Positions 25,237-33,418 of a stretch of 64,000 nt of DNA are shown piece by piece. Within the stretch, counting starts at the first letter, position 1, and every line of letters begins with the position of its first letter. Position numbers and translations under genes: made by a program. Source of the DNA: Candidatus Omnitrophota bacterium (GTDB lineage Bacteria; Omnitrophota; Gorgyraeia; 2-02-FULL-51-18); contig JAJVIE010000001.1 of assembly GCA_022072175.1 (NCBI GenBank), positions 1 to 64,000 of the forward strand. Direction: 5' to 3'. Under the pieces are notes generated by a model. The model saw only the letters and a list, made by a program, of their open reading frames with translations, did no database searches and was not told the origin of the DNA.

Positions 25237-26009
25237 TGGAAGAAGAACGTCCGCCCCTGCCCGCCGTCCACGGGCAGGATGGAGCCGACGCAGAAGGATG
25301 CGTTCTGGGAACAGAGGAAACACACCGCGTCGCGGATCTCATCGAGCGTGCCGAAACGCCCGATGGCCATGCGCTCCGACAGGTACTTGCGCACGTGTTC
25401 GGGACGCTCCTTGGAAGCCTTGTCCCAGTAGCCGCCCTCGGTGTAGATCGCTCCGGGGAGCACCGCGCTCATCGCGATGCCGTCGGCGGCCACCACGCGG
25501 CCCATACTGCGCGTGTACGCCGTCAGCGCGGCCTTGGCGGTGCAGTACGTTACCGGTCCCTGGTTCTCCGCCGCGGCGATGGAGGCCACGTGCACCACGC
25601 GCCCCCACTTGCGCTGGCGCATCGACGGAAGAAGAACCTCATTGAGCTCGAGCGCGATCTCGACGTTGTGACGCCAGACCTTGCGCCAGTCCGACAGCGG
25701 GCAGTAGGGATCGGTGATGTCGAGCGTGCCGCCGACGTTATGCACCACGATGTCGACGGGTCCGAACTTCTCGGGCAGTCTCCGCGCAAGCGCGGCCGCC
25801 GCTCCCTCTGGCATCAGGTCGAGCGCCTCACCGTAGTGCGATCCGCCACCAGCCTTGAGTTCCTTGAGCAGGGACTCGATGTCCGGCAGGGTGCGCGCCA
25901 CCGCCGCCACATGGGCGCCTTCGCGCGCCAGAGCCGCAGCCACCGCTCTGCCGATACCGCGACCTGCGCCGGTCACGAGAGCTCTCTTACCCTTGATCCC
26001 CAGGTCCAT
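25233..26009 (-). CDS. Short-chain dehydrogenase/reductase
   Basis: 258 aa. GAGRGIGRAVA, HNVGGTLD, catalytic VASIAAAENQGPVTYCTAK and a C-terminal LPVDGG define a classical SDR. ATG 26009 has GGAGGG seven nt upstream. It is directly coupled to the transketolase-like pair and lies between it and the sugar C-methyltransferase. A role in reducing a keto-sugar or the product of the two-carbon transfer is an attractive inference. Confidence 0.9.
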   Translation of the reverse strand: MDLGIKGKRALVTGAGRGIGRAVAAALAREGAHVAAVARTLPDIESLLKELKAGGGSHYGEALDLMPEGAAAALARRLPEKFGPVDIVVHNVGGTLDITDPYCPLSDWRKVWRHNVEIALELNEVLLPSMRQRKWGRVVHVASIAAAENQGPVTYCTAKAALTAYTRSMGRVVAADGIAMSAVLPGAIYTEGGYWDKASKERPEHVRKYLSERMAIGRFGTLDEIRDAVCFLCSQNASFCVGSILPVDGGQGRTFFFQ

Positions 26010-26021
26010 GATCCCTCCGTG

Positions 26022-27221
26022 CTACCAGCTGACGAGCGGCACCACGATACGCCGCGCGCCGAGTTCGGACAGCCGCCGGGCGATCGGCCGGGCGCTGTCG
26101 GGCGCGGTGACGAGCACCGTCGCTTCCGTTAGATGCGTCCGATGCGCCTCGGGCCTGGCGATACGCGGCCGAAGGCCCGGATAAGATCTTCCCTGACGCG
26201 CGGGGTCGTCGTCCAGCACCGCCCGCAGTTCCGACAGGTCCGTACCCATGTGGTACGCCAGCACGGGCAACATCTGCGCCGCTCCGTAGCCATATACTAC
26301 ACCATCGCGCTGCCGGGTCACCACGGACATGCACGCGCGCATCCTCGCCTTGAACGCCGCGTAGCGGCGGCGCACGAGAGCCGGCGTGGCGCGCGGAGCG
26401 CGCGGTGCCTTGCGCGGGCGGACGCCTTTGAGAGCGGCGATCAGGAGCGTCCCGCCCCAGTAATCGGGGTTGTGCGTGTGCGTCAGATAGCCGAGTCCCG
26501 AGCGCTTGAGCAGTTCCAGCATCGACGCCAGGCCGAAGTACTGCAGATGCTGATGGAAGACCTGATCGAACCTCGCATCGCGCAGGAGCGTATCGAACGA
26601 CGGCACCTCAAGCACCACCAACGCACCGTCGGCGGCGTCCTCGACGAGCGAGCTCAGTGCCCCCAGAGGCCGTTCCAGATGCTCCCAGGTGTGCGCCGAG
26701 ACGATGAGGTCGGGGCGGCCGCCGCAGAGCCGCGCCGCATCCAGGTCCTCGACATAGGAGCCGCTGACGCGGATGTTCGCGGGGGTCTTGGGCGGACGGC
26801 GGTGGCGCCAGATCGGGTCCACGCCCAGCACCTGCCGGGCCCGGCGGGCCAGACGCCGGGTCAGATAGAGGTCGTTGCAACCGACCTCGACCGCCCTCTT
26901 GAAGCGGCGGCCGCCGGCCACGCGGGCGATGAAACGCTCCAAAGCGTCGTTGCCGCGACGGGCCAAGGCGCTGGAGGAGCTCCGGTGCTCGTAAGTCCCG
27001 TCATAGACGCTCCGAGGGTCGAGCGCCCTCGTCAGCTGGGCATGGCCGCAGCGCGCGCACAGCCCCAGCGCCTGGTCATGGCGCGTATCCCGCCGCCGGG
27101 CGCGGGGCCCGACGTAGATACCGGTGAGCGGAAGTCCTGGCAGATCGAGAACGACGCGTACGGCCGAGCCGCACACACAACAGCGGCGGCGGACACGCGG
27201 CGGACGGGCGGCTGGGCTCAT
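26022..27221 (-). CDS. Sugar C-methyltransferase (TylCIII/NovU-type)
   Basis: 399 aa from ATG 27221 (ATGA with the dehydratase). An N-terminal zinc-binding cluster (RRCCVCGS and CARCGH), a central SAM fold (AVEVGCNDLYLTRRLA, SAHTWEHLE) and a C-terminal Rossmann-like domain (VYGYGAAQML, LDDDPARQG, VLVTAPD) are in the order of the Methyltransf_13, Methyltransf_23 and Methyltransf_14 domains. This family methylates carbon atoms of NDP-keto-sugars, producing branched-chain sugars. It is adjacent to an NDP-sugar dehydratase-like protein and two TPP-dependent enzymes. The target carbon is not deducible. Confidence 0.88.
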   Translation of the reverse strand: MSPAARPPRVRRRCCVCGSAVRVVLDLPGLPLTGIYVGPRARRRDTRHDQALGLCARCGHAQLTRALDPRSVYDGTYEHRSSSSALARRGNDALERFIARVAGGRRFKRAVEVGCNDLYLTRRLARRARQVLGVDPIWRHRRPPKTPANIRVSGSYVEDLDAARLCGGRPDLIVSAHTWEHLERPLGALSSLVEDAADGALVVLEVPSFDTLLRDARFDQVFHQHLQYFGLASMLELLKRSGLGYLTHTHNPDYWGGTLLIAALKGVRPRKAPRAPRATPALVRRRYAAFKARMRACMSVVTRQRDGVVYGYGAAQMLPVLAYHMGTDLSELRAVLDDDPARQGRSYPGLRPRIARPEAHRTHLTEATVLVTAPDSARPIARRLSELGARRIVVPLVSW

Positions 27222-28213
27222 GGGCGGTGCCGGTACTCGGGGTCTTCGGAACGCAGCTCGTTCCAGCTGTCGGTCACCCAACGGTGCACCTCGGCCAGTC
27301 CGGCGGACAGGTCCACCCGCGGCATCCAGCCCAACTGCGCGCGCGCCTTGGTCGAGTCGATGACATAGGCCGCGTCCTGCCCCGGACGCTCCCCGACCGT
27401 CTCGACGCTGTCCTCGTAGCGGGCTCCGGCGAGCTCGCACATCGTCCGTACCACCTGCCGGACCTCCACACCGCGGTCGGGCGACAGGTGATACAGTTCT
27501 CCGACTCGTCCGCGCTCGAGGATGGCCAGCTCGCCCTCGGAGATGTCCCGGATATGGATGTAGGATTTGACGGCAACGCCGCCGCCATGCAGCTGGATGC
27601 GCTGCCGTCTTTTGAGATAGATCGCGGTGCGCGGGATGATCTTCCACGGCTGTTGGTGAGCGCCGTAGACGTTGGTGGAACGCACGGACAGGAGCGGGAA
27701 TCGGTACTGCTTGAGGTACGTGGCCAACAGGAGGTCCGCGGCCGCCTTGGAGGCCGCGTAGGGCGTGCTCGGACGCATCGGCGCCTCTTCGGTGACACGG
27801 CCCTCGCAGGTCCCGTACACCTCGGGCGAGGACACGTGCAGGTAGCGCTTGACGTAGTCGCGCTTCGAAAGCGCCTGGACCAGGAGCGACAACGCCACGG
27901 TGTTGGTCCTGAACCAATGGTCCGGATGCTCCCAGCTCGGCGCGACCTCGCTCTGCGCGGCGAAGTTGACCACCCACTCGGGCCTGAAGTCATCAAGGGC
28001 CGCGATCAGGCCCTCGAGCTGTGTATTGTGGTCGGCCTGCACGTAGCGGAACGGCGCGCTAGCGCCGTGTCTCTTGTAGCGCAGGTAGAGCGCGCTCTTC
28101 TCGGGTGAGCGGCTCGATCCGAGGACTTCGTACCCGCCCTTCTCGAGCAGGAGGTCCACCAGGTCGCCGCCGGAGAAAGAGTTGCTGCCGATCACCGCCA
28201 CGCGACGCCCCAT
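27218..28213 (-). CDS. NDP-sugar 4,6-dehydratase/epimerase-like extended SDR
   Basis: 331 aa from ATG 28213 (TGATG with E1-beta). The cofactor loop reads VIGSNSFSGGD, a variant of GxxGxxG seen in a sub-branch of dTDP-glucose 4,6-dehydratase-like proteins. VNFAAQSEVAPSW, HVSSPEVYGT and YAASKAA (Tyr-x3-Lys) and SYIHIRDISEG are family blocks. The product would be a 4-keto sugar nucleotide, the usual substrate for C-methyl- or two-carbon-branching enzymes. It is directly followed by the C-methyltransferase. Confidence 0.88.
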   Translation of the reverse strand: MGRRVAVIGSNSFSGGDLVDLLLEKGGYEVLGSSRSPEKSALYLRYKRHGASAPFRYVQADHNTQLEGLIAALDDFRPEWVVNFAAQSEVAPSWEHPDHWFRTNTVALSLLVQALSKRDYVKRYLHVSSPEVYGTCEGRVTEEAPMRPSTPYAASKAAADLLLATYLKQYRFPLLSVRSTNVYGAHQQPWKIIPRTAIYLKRRQRIQLHGGGVAVKSYIHIRDISEGELAILERGRVGELYHLSPDRGVEVRQVVRTMCELAGARYEDSVETVGERPGQDAAYVIDSTKARAQLGWMPRVDLSAGLAEVHRWVTDSWNELRSEDPEYRHRP

Positions 28214-29304
28214 CAGAACGGGCCCTTGAAGGACAGGTCGGGCACGTCGGCCGGCAGGGCTTCCAGGCGGGCCAGCTCCGCGCGCACGGGCTCGGGCCAA
28301 GAGGACTCGTCCCGGGCGTGAGGATGCTGGGCCGCCGCGAGCGCCTCGCCCAGCATCCGCCGCGCCGAGGGGTAGTAGGCCCGGGCCAGAGCGGGGCTGG
28401 AGGGGGCCGGCTCGTCGGGCAGGGTCAGCCGCGCCGGCGCGGCGCGGAGCTGGCCGTGCAGTGTCTCTGCAATGCGCGCCAGGACCTCTGCGGCGTAGCC
28501 GCAATGACGCCAACCCAGGTCCATCACGAGCACGCGTCCGGTCTTACGGACGGAGCCCAGCACGGTCTCAGCATCGAGCGGCGAGAGCGTACGCAGATCC
28601 ACGACCTCGGCCTGCACGCCCATCGTCTCGAGCCATCCTGCCACACGCTGAGCCTGCAGGGTCATCCAGGAAGAAGCGACCAGCGTGACGTCCTTGCCCT
28701 GACGGGCGACACGCGCCTGCCCCAGAGGCACGGCCGCGCCGCCCTCCGGGACCGGCCCGGAGACACCGTGCAGCCAGCGATGTTCGATGAAAACGACCGG
28801 ATTGGGATCGCGCACCGCGGAGATCAGGAGTCCCTTGGCGTCGGCGGGTGTGGCCGGCATCACGACCTTGAGCCCCGGCACGTGGGAGAACACCGCATGC
28901 AGGTTCTGGGCGTGCTGAGCGCCCTGCCCCCAACCCTGCCCGATGATCATGCGCACGGTCAGCGGAACGCTGGCGCGGCCTCCGAACATCGCGTGCCATT
29001 TGGACGCGTTGTTGAACAACTGGTCGAACGACAGTATCGAAAAATCCACGCGCTGATGCGTGAGGATAGGCCGTAGCCCCCTGAGCGCGGCTCCGACCAG
29101 GATCCCCGTCAGACCGTTCTCGGAGACGGGCATGTCGCTGACGCGCGAGGGGCCGTACTTGTCCCGCAGGCCGCTGGTGGTCCCGAAGATCCCCTTGGGA
29201 TCGGGCACGCCCTCTCCGATCAGGATCACCGATGGGTCGGCGGCCAGACACTGGTCGGTGGCCTCGAGTATGGCTTGCGCGAACGTCAGGGTGCGTTCAC
29301 TCAT
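28213..29304 (-). CDS. Pyruvate-dehydrogenase E1-beta-like (TPP enzyme, pyrimidine domain)
   Basis: 363 aa. LIGEGVPDPKGIFGTTSGL, the SENGLTGILVGAALRGLRPI block (Glu for thiamine activation), WGQGAQHAQNLHA and a transketolase-C domain (VTLVASSWMTLQAQR, VVDLRTLSPLD, VLVMDLGWR) match E1-beta of 2-oxoacid dehydrogenases. Its C-terminal tail is somewhat extended. No E2 or E3 gene is near, so a classical dehydrogenase complex is unlikely. It overlaps the E1-alpha-like gene by eight nt, suggesting a stand-alone alpha2beta2 carboligase. Confidence 0.92.
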   Translation of the reverse strand: MSERTLTFAQAILEATDQCLAADPSVILIGEGVPDPKGIFGTTSGLRDKYGPSRVSDMPVSENGLTGILVGAALRGLRPILTHQRVDFSILSFDQLFNNASKWHAMFGGRASVPLTVRMIIGQGWGQGAQHAQNLHAVFSHVPGLKVVMPATPADAKGLLISAVRDPNPVVFIEHRWLHGVSGPVPEGGAAVPLGQARVARQGKDVTLVASSWMTLQAQRVAGWLETMGVQAEVVDLRTLSPLDAETVLGSVRKTGRVLVMDLGWRHCGYAAEVLARIAETLHGQLRAAPARLTLPDEPAPSSPALARAYYPSARRMLGEALAAAQHPHARDESSWPEPVRAELARLEALPADVPDLSFKGPF

Positions 29305-30304
29305 CCGGATCGTTCCCCGCGTACACCGGTGAGGGGCCGGGCTCCGGATAAGCGGCCTGCTTGGCCCGCCGGAACGCTTCGTCGATCTCGGCCTCCAGTC
29401 GCTCCTGCAGGGCTTTCAGTTCGGCGGCATCGACGACCCCCTCACGCAGACAGCGTTCGCGCAAGCGCTCGACCGGACAGAGCTTCTTCCAGTCCGCGTA
29501 CTCGGCGTCGGGCCGATATCCGAGCTCTTGATCGTAGTTGGGTCCGCAGTGCTCGCGCCAACGGTACGTCGGCAGTTCCAGGAAAGCCGGCCCCGCGCCC
29601 CCGCGGACCTTATCGACCAGCTCCGCGGCCCGCTCGTACACGGCCACCGCGTCATTGCCGTCCTCCACGAGCGCCGGGATGCCGTGCGCCGCGGCCAGAC
29701 GGTGGAGGGGCCGGGCGGGTTGACGGTCGTCCAGACGGGTGTACACCGAATAGAGATTGTTCTCGCAGACGAAAAGGACCGGCAGTTGTTTGAGCGCGGC
29801 GAAGTTGAGGCTTTCGTGGAACACGCCTTCTTCCACCGCCGCGTCCCCGAGGTAGACGACGCTGATGGACCGCTCGCCCCGGAGCCGCATCGCGTAGGCG
29901 GCGCCGACGCCGACCGGCACCGTTCCGCCGACGATGGGCGTCGAGCCCAGGAACCCGCACTTGAGATCGATCAGATGCATCGAGCCGCCGCGGCCCGAAG
30001 CGCAGCCCGTGGCCTTGCCGTAGATCTCGGCGATCATCGCGTTGAGGTCCCCGCCCTTGGCCAGGTAGTGGCCGTGGGCGCGGTGCCCCGAGACGGCCGT
30101 ATCGTGGACCTCGAGCGCGGCCGAGACGCCCGCCGAGGCGGCTTCCTGTCCGATGCACAGATGGACCGGACAGCGCATCTCTTGTTCGGCGTACAGCTCG
30201 GCGATACGCTCCTCGACGCGGCGGATCCGCTCGACGTCGATCAACAGGCGCCTGAGGAGCGCCGCGGTGGGACGGGCTTGGGCGGACGGGCCTAGCGCGG
30301 ACAT
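29297..30304 (-). CDS. Pyruvate-dehydrogenase E1-alpha-like (TPP-binding)
   Basis: 335 aa. HLCIGQEAASAGV, GHRAHGHYLAKGG, GRGGSMHL and the thiamine-diphosphate motif GDAAVEEG (153-160) ending CENN (180-183) identify the E1-alpha family. GDG is replaced by GDA, as in several members. The gene overlaps the upstream epimerase by 13 nt and the beta gene by eight. In actinobacterial orthosomycin clusters a comparable E1-like pair attaches a two-carbon branch to a sugar, so a decarboxylating sugar-branching role is a reasonable hypothesis here. Confidence 0.92.
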   Translation of the reverse strand: MSALGPSAQARPTAALLRRLLIDVERIRRVEERIAELYAEQEMRCPVHLCIGQEAASAGVSAALEVHDTAVSGHRAHGHYLAKGGDLNAMIAEIYGKATGCASGRGGSMHLIDLKCGFLGSTPIVGGTVPVGVGAAYAMRLRGERSISVVYLGDAAVEEGVFHESLNFAALKQLPVLFVCENNLYSVYTRLDDRQPARPLHRLAAAHGIPALVEDGNDAVAVYERAAELVDKVRGGAGPAFLELPTYRWREHCGPNYDQELGYRPDAEYADWKKLCPVERLRERCLREGVVDAAELKALQERLEAEIDEAFRRAKQAAYPEPGPSPVYAGNDPDE

Positions 30305-31299
30305 CTCTCTTTGAGCGCCCGCGCGTTGTAGTAGAGAGGGTTGTCGAGCGCGTCCTTCACGAGCCCGGACCTGAAAGCCGCCGCCAGGGCCCTCACCGCC
30401 TCACCGATGGGCCGGCTGGCGACGTAGCCGAGCTCGCGCCGGATGCGCTCTGAGGAGATGTGGTACGAGCGCTTGTCATCGGTCGGTATGGAGACGATCT
30501 CGATGGCGGGATCGGCGAGCGCCTCTTTGACGATGGCGCCCAGTTCGGCCAGCGTGTGGTTGCCGTGACCGACGTTATAGGCCCTGCGGTGGATCTTGTC
30601 CGAGGGATAGCGCAGGAACTCCACGTAGCAGTCGGCGATGTCCTCGATGTGGATGTTGGGACGCTTCTGGGAGCCGCCGAAGAGCGTGATCTTCTTCTTA
30701 TAGTACGCCTGTGTCGCGAAGATGTTGACCACCAGGTCCAGACGCAGACGGCGCGCCCAGCCGCACACGGTGGCGGGTCTCAGGGCCGTGACCGTGAACC
30801 CCTGCCCTCCCCGCCCGAAGAGGTATTCTTCGGCCTCGAGCTTGTAGCGGGAGTAGCCGGTCAACGGTTCGGGCTTGAGGTCCTCGGTGATCTCGGGTTC
30901 TTCGCGCAGTCCGTACACGCTGGAGCTCGAGGCGAACACGAAGCGCCGTACGCCCTGCGAGCGGGCGCGGTCGATCAGCGAGAGCGTCGCGTCGAGGTTG
31001 ACCGCCTTGCCGGTCACGGGGTCGAGATCGAAGCTCGGATCGTTGGAAACGCAGGCCAGATGCACCACCGCGTCCACCCCTTCGAGCGAACGGGCGACAA
31101 GGTCCGCGTCGCGCAGGTCGCCTTTGATCTCCTCAAGACCGGGGTTGGAACGCCAGGGTTCGAGCACATCGTCGCCGAAAAGACAGCGGTCGTAGGAGCG
31201 CACCCGGTGGCCCGCCGCCAAGAGCTTGGGCACCAGAGCGGAGCCGACGAAGCCGGAGCCGCCCGTGACCAGGACCGTGCCGAGCTCGGGCTTGGGCAT
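30292..31299 (-). CDS. NAD-dependent sugar epimerase/dehydratase (extended SDR)
   Basis: 335 aa from ATG 31299, two nt after the gmhA-like gene. LVTGGSGFVGSALV, HLACVSNDPSF, FASSSSVYG, YSRYKLEAE (Tyr-x3-Lys) and IHIEDIADCY are standard for NDP-sugar epimerases/dehydratases. It lies between the heptose-type genes and the E1-like pair, so it may act on either pathway. The exact reaction is unresolved. Confidence 0.9.
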   Translation of the reverse strand: MPKPELGTVLVTGGSGFVGSALVPKLLAAGHRVRSYDRCLFGDDVLEPWRSNPGLEEIKGDLRDADLVARSLEGVDAVVHLACVSNDPSFDLDPVTGKAVNLDATLSLIDRARSQGVRRFVFASSSSVYGLREEPEITEDLKPEPLTGYSRYKLEAEEYLFGRGGQGFTVTALRPATVCGWARRLRLDLVVNIFATQAYYKKKITLFGGSQKRPNIHIEDIADCYVEFLRYPSDKIHRRAYNVGHGNHTLAELGAIVKEALADPAIEIVSIPTDDKRSYHISSERIRRELGYVASRPIGEAVRALAAAFRSGLVKDALDNPLYYNARALKERCPR

Positions 31300-31301
31300 C
31301 T

Positions 31302-31889
31302 CTAGGTCCGGGGATGACGCTGGCGCATCAGCGTATCGAGAGCGCAGTGCAGGATGGAATGATGGGTGACCTCGATCGGGCCGTAGTCGGTAGCCGGCAC
31401 GTAGAGATTGAGATCGCCGAGCTTGCGCAGGCGGTTGGATTCCTTGAACCCGCTCAACGTCAGCACCTTGGACCCCTTGCGCCGCGCCGCGGAGACCGCG
31501 CGCAGGATGTTCTCGGACTCGCCGGAGCTCGAGATGGCCACCAGCACGTCCTGCGGCCCGAGGAACAGTTCCACCGGCTTCTCGAACACGCTCGGATAGC
31601 CGTAGTCGTTGGAGATGCACGTCAGGAGCGCCGCGTCGTTGAAGCACAGCGACGGGATGCCCGTGCCTTTCCAGAAGTCCACGGCCTGATGGCTGGCGAT
31701 CGAGGCGCTGGCGCCGTTGCCGATGAAGTAGAGCTTGCCTCCCGCCGCGGCCTGGTCGGTCACCAGCGTCACCAGCCGCTCGATCGCCTCGTCGCAGGCG
31801 AAAGCCGCTCCGTTGCCGTCGGTGCCGATGATGCCGTCCATCGAACGTTTGAGTTCCGCGTAATAGTCCCGGATGCGCTGTTTTCTCAT
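31302..31889 (-). CDS. gmhA: Phosphoheptose isomerase-like SIS protein
   Basis: 195 aa from ATG 31889, overlapping the upstream stop as TGATG. GGKLYFIGNGASASIASHQAVDF, CISNDYGYPSVFEKPV and AISSSGESENILRA are the SIS-domain signatures of GmhA, which converts sedoheptulose 7-phosphate to D-glycero-D-manno-heptose 7-phosphate. Placement next to the fused nucleotidyltransferase-kinase supports a heptose pathway. A related DiaA-like or other phosphosugar isomerase role is less likely here. Confidence 0.85.
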   Translation of the reverse strand: MRKQRIRDYYAELKRSMDGIIGTDGNGAAFACDEAIERLVTLVTDQAAAGGKLYFIGNGASASIASHQAVDFWKGTGIPSLCFNDAALLTCISNDYGYPSVFEKPVELFLGPQDVLVAISSSGESENILRAVSAARRKGSKVLTLSGFKESNRLRKLGDLNLYVPATDYGPIEVTHHSILHCALDTLMRQRHPRT

Positions 31890-33418
31890 CAGATCTTCAG
31901 GAGCCTCGTCATGAACTTGATCAGGTCCACTTGTTTGACCGGCTGCCGGTTGCAGACGATCTGCACCGCGATCGAGCCGGCCGCATTGCCGATGAAGGAG
32001 ACCAGGTCCGCGGAGAACCCCGCGCGCACGCACGGCGCCGCGAACGAGTAGAAAGCGTCCCCCGCTCCGACCTTGTCCACGACCTGGAACGACAGCGCCG
32101 GCGCGTCCTGAAATCCGGTCCCCGGCGCGTAAGCGATGGATCCGGCCACTCCGCGCGTGACCACCATGGCCTTGGGCCGCAGTTGGGACTGCACGCGCTT
32201 GACCAGCGACTGGATCGGGCCGTGCTTGTCGTGAGTGGCCAGACGGAGCTCCTTCTCGTCGATGCACACGAAATCCGCCTTGGGGTACTTGGTCACGAGG
32301 TTGAACCCGAGATTGGCGCTGTTGGTCTGCACGTTGAGCGTGAGGTAGCGGGCACGGCGGCTCAGCGTGCGGATCACGGCGGGCGTCATGAGGCCGTGGC
32401 CGTAGTCGGCGACGATGACCAGGTCATAACGTCCCGCCTGGCGGTCGAGGAAGCGCCGGACGACCTCCTCCTCGGCGCCCGAGATGGGCGTGTCGTCCAT
32501 GTAGCAGATCTCGAAGACCTTCTTGCTGGAGTCGTCACTGACGAAGCGCCTCTTGATCGTGGTCGGACAGCCGTGGCGGCGGAAGAAACGCGGACGCACG
32601 CGGGGTCCGAGCTTGCTCCGGATGAAGCTCTCGTAGGGGTCGGCCGACCCCAGCACGCTCACCAGGTCCACCTGTCCGCACAGCTCGGCGACATGGTTGG
32701 CCACCGCGAGCGCCCCTCCGGCGAACGACTCGTCCGACAGATAGCGGTGCACGACGAGGCTTTCCTTGGAGGAGCGGTCCATCGCGCGGCAGTAGTGGTA
32801 CTGATCGATGATGGCGTCGCCGATCACCAGGACCTTGAGCTTGGAGAGCTCGGACAGCCGCGCGCGCACCTCCTCGATGGAGTGCCGCCGCGCCAGGAGC
32901 TTGAGGTACTTGACCGTCTCGGGCGGATAGACCTCAAAGGCCGTGTTGATGAGCCCGGAGCTCGAGAAGGTGATCTCGTCGGTGAAATGCAGGCGGCCGC
33001 TGCACGAACGGACCGCGGATTCCTCTTCCCCGATCATGCCCGTGACGTCACGTGAGGCGTCGCGATAGTCCTGTCCCTTGGCGTACACATCGGGCCGGAT
33101 GGCCAGGATGCCCTCGACCGCCGTCGGGTGGTCGAGCACGGCCACGTAGTCCACGTCCTGCAGGGCGGCGAGCTGTTCGGCGCGCAGGCGCTCGTTGAAA
33201 TACGGCCTGCCGGGACCTTTGCGGACGTGACGGTCGGAGGTGATCGTAACGATGAGGACGTCCCCCTCCTTCTTGGCCATCGCGAAGTGCCGCACATGTC
33301 CCGGGTGGATGAGGTCGAAGACGCCGTGGCATTGCACGAGGCTCTTCTTGCGCTTGCGCAGGGCGGCGACGACGCCCTTGAGCTCCTCGAGCGTTTTGAT
33401 CTTGGAGGAGGGGTTCAT
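31889..33418 (-). CDS. Bifunctional nucleotidyltransferase-kinase (HldE-like, domains reversed)
   Basis: 509 aa from ATG 33418 (ATGA). The N-terminal domain has GVFDLIHPGHVRHF with the HxGH nucleotidyltransferase motif (38-41) and KGQDYRDA. The C-terminal PfkB/ribokinase domain (from about 192, LKVLVIGDAIIDQYHY) ends with the anion-hole motif VGAGDAF (GAGD 451-454). E. coli HldE has kinase first and transferase second, so the order is opposite. It would phosphorylate heptose 7-phosphate at O1 and later add a nucleotide. A separate phosphatase (GmhB) is needed between the two steps and is not seen in the window. Confidence 0.88.
   Translation of the reverse strand: MNPSSKIKTLEELKGVVAALRKRKKSLVQCHGVFDLIHPGHVRHFAMAKKEGDVLIVTITSDRHVRKGPGRPYFNERLRAEQLAALQDVDYVAVLDHPTAVEGILAIRPDVYAKGQDYRDASRDVTGMIGEEESAVRSCSGRLHFTDEITFSSSGLINTAFEVYPPETVKYLKLLARRHSIEEVRARLSELSKLKVLVIGDAIIDQYHYCRAMDRSSKESLVVHRYLSDESFAGGALAVANHVAELCGQVDLVSVLGSADPYESFIRSKLGPRVRPRFFRRHGCPTTIKRRFVSDDSSKKVFEICYMDDTPISGAEEEVVRRFLDRQAGRYDLVIVADYGHGLMTPAVIRTLSRRARYLTLNVQTNSANLGFNLVTKYPKADFVCIDEKELRLATHDKHGPIQSLVKRVQSQLRPKAMVVTRGVAGSIAYAPGTGFQDAPALSFQVVDKVGAGDAFYSFAAPCVRAGFSADLVSFIGNAAGSIAVQIVCNRQPVKQVDLIKFMTRLLKI

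Noticed and set aside
28213-30304. Pyruvate or branched-chain 2-oxoacid dehydrogenase operon
   Set aside because: No E2 (lipoyl) or E3 gene is adjacent and the pair is embedded in sugar genes, so a complex is unlikely.
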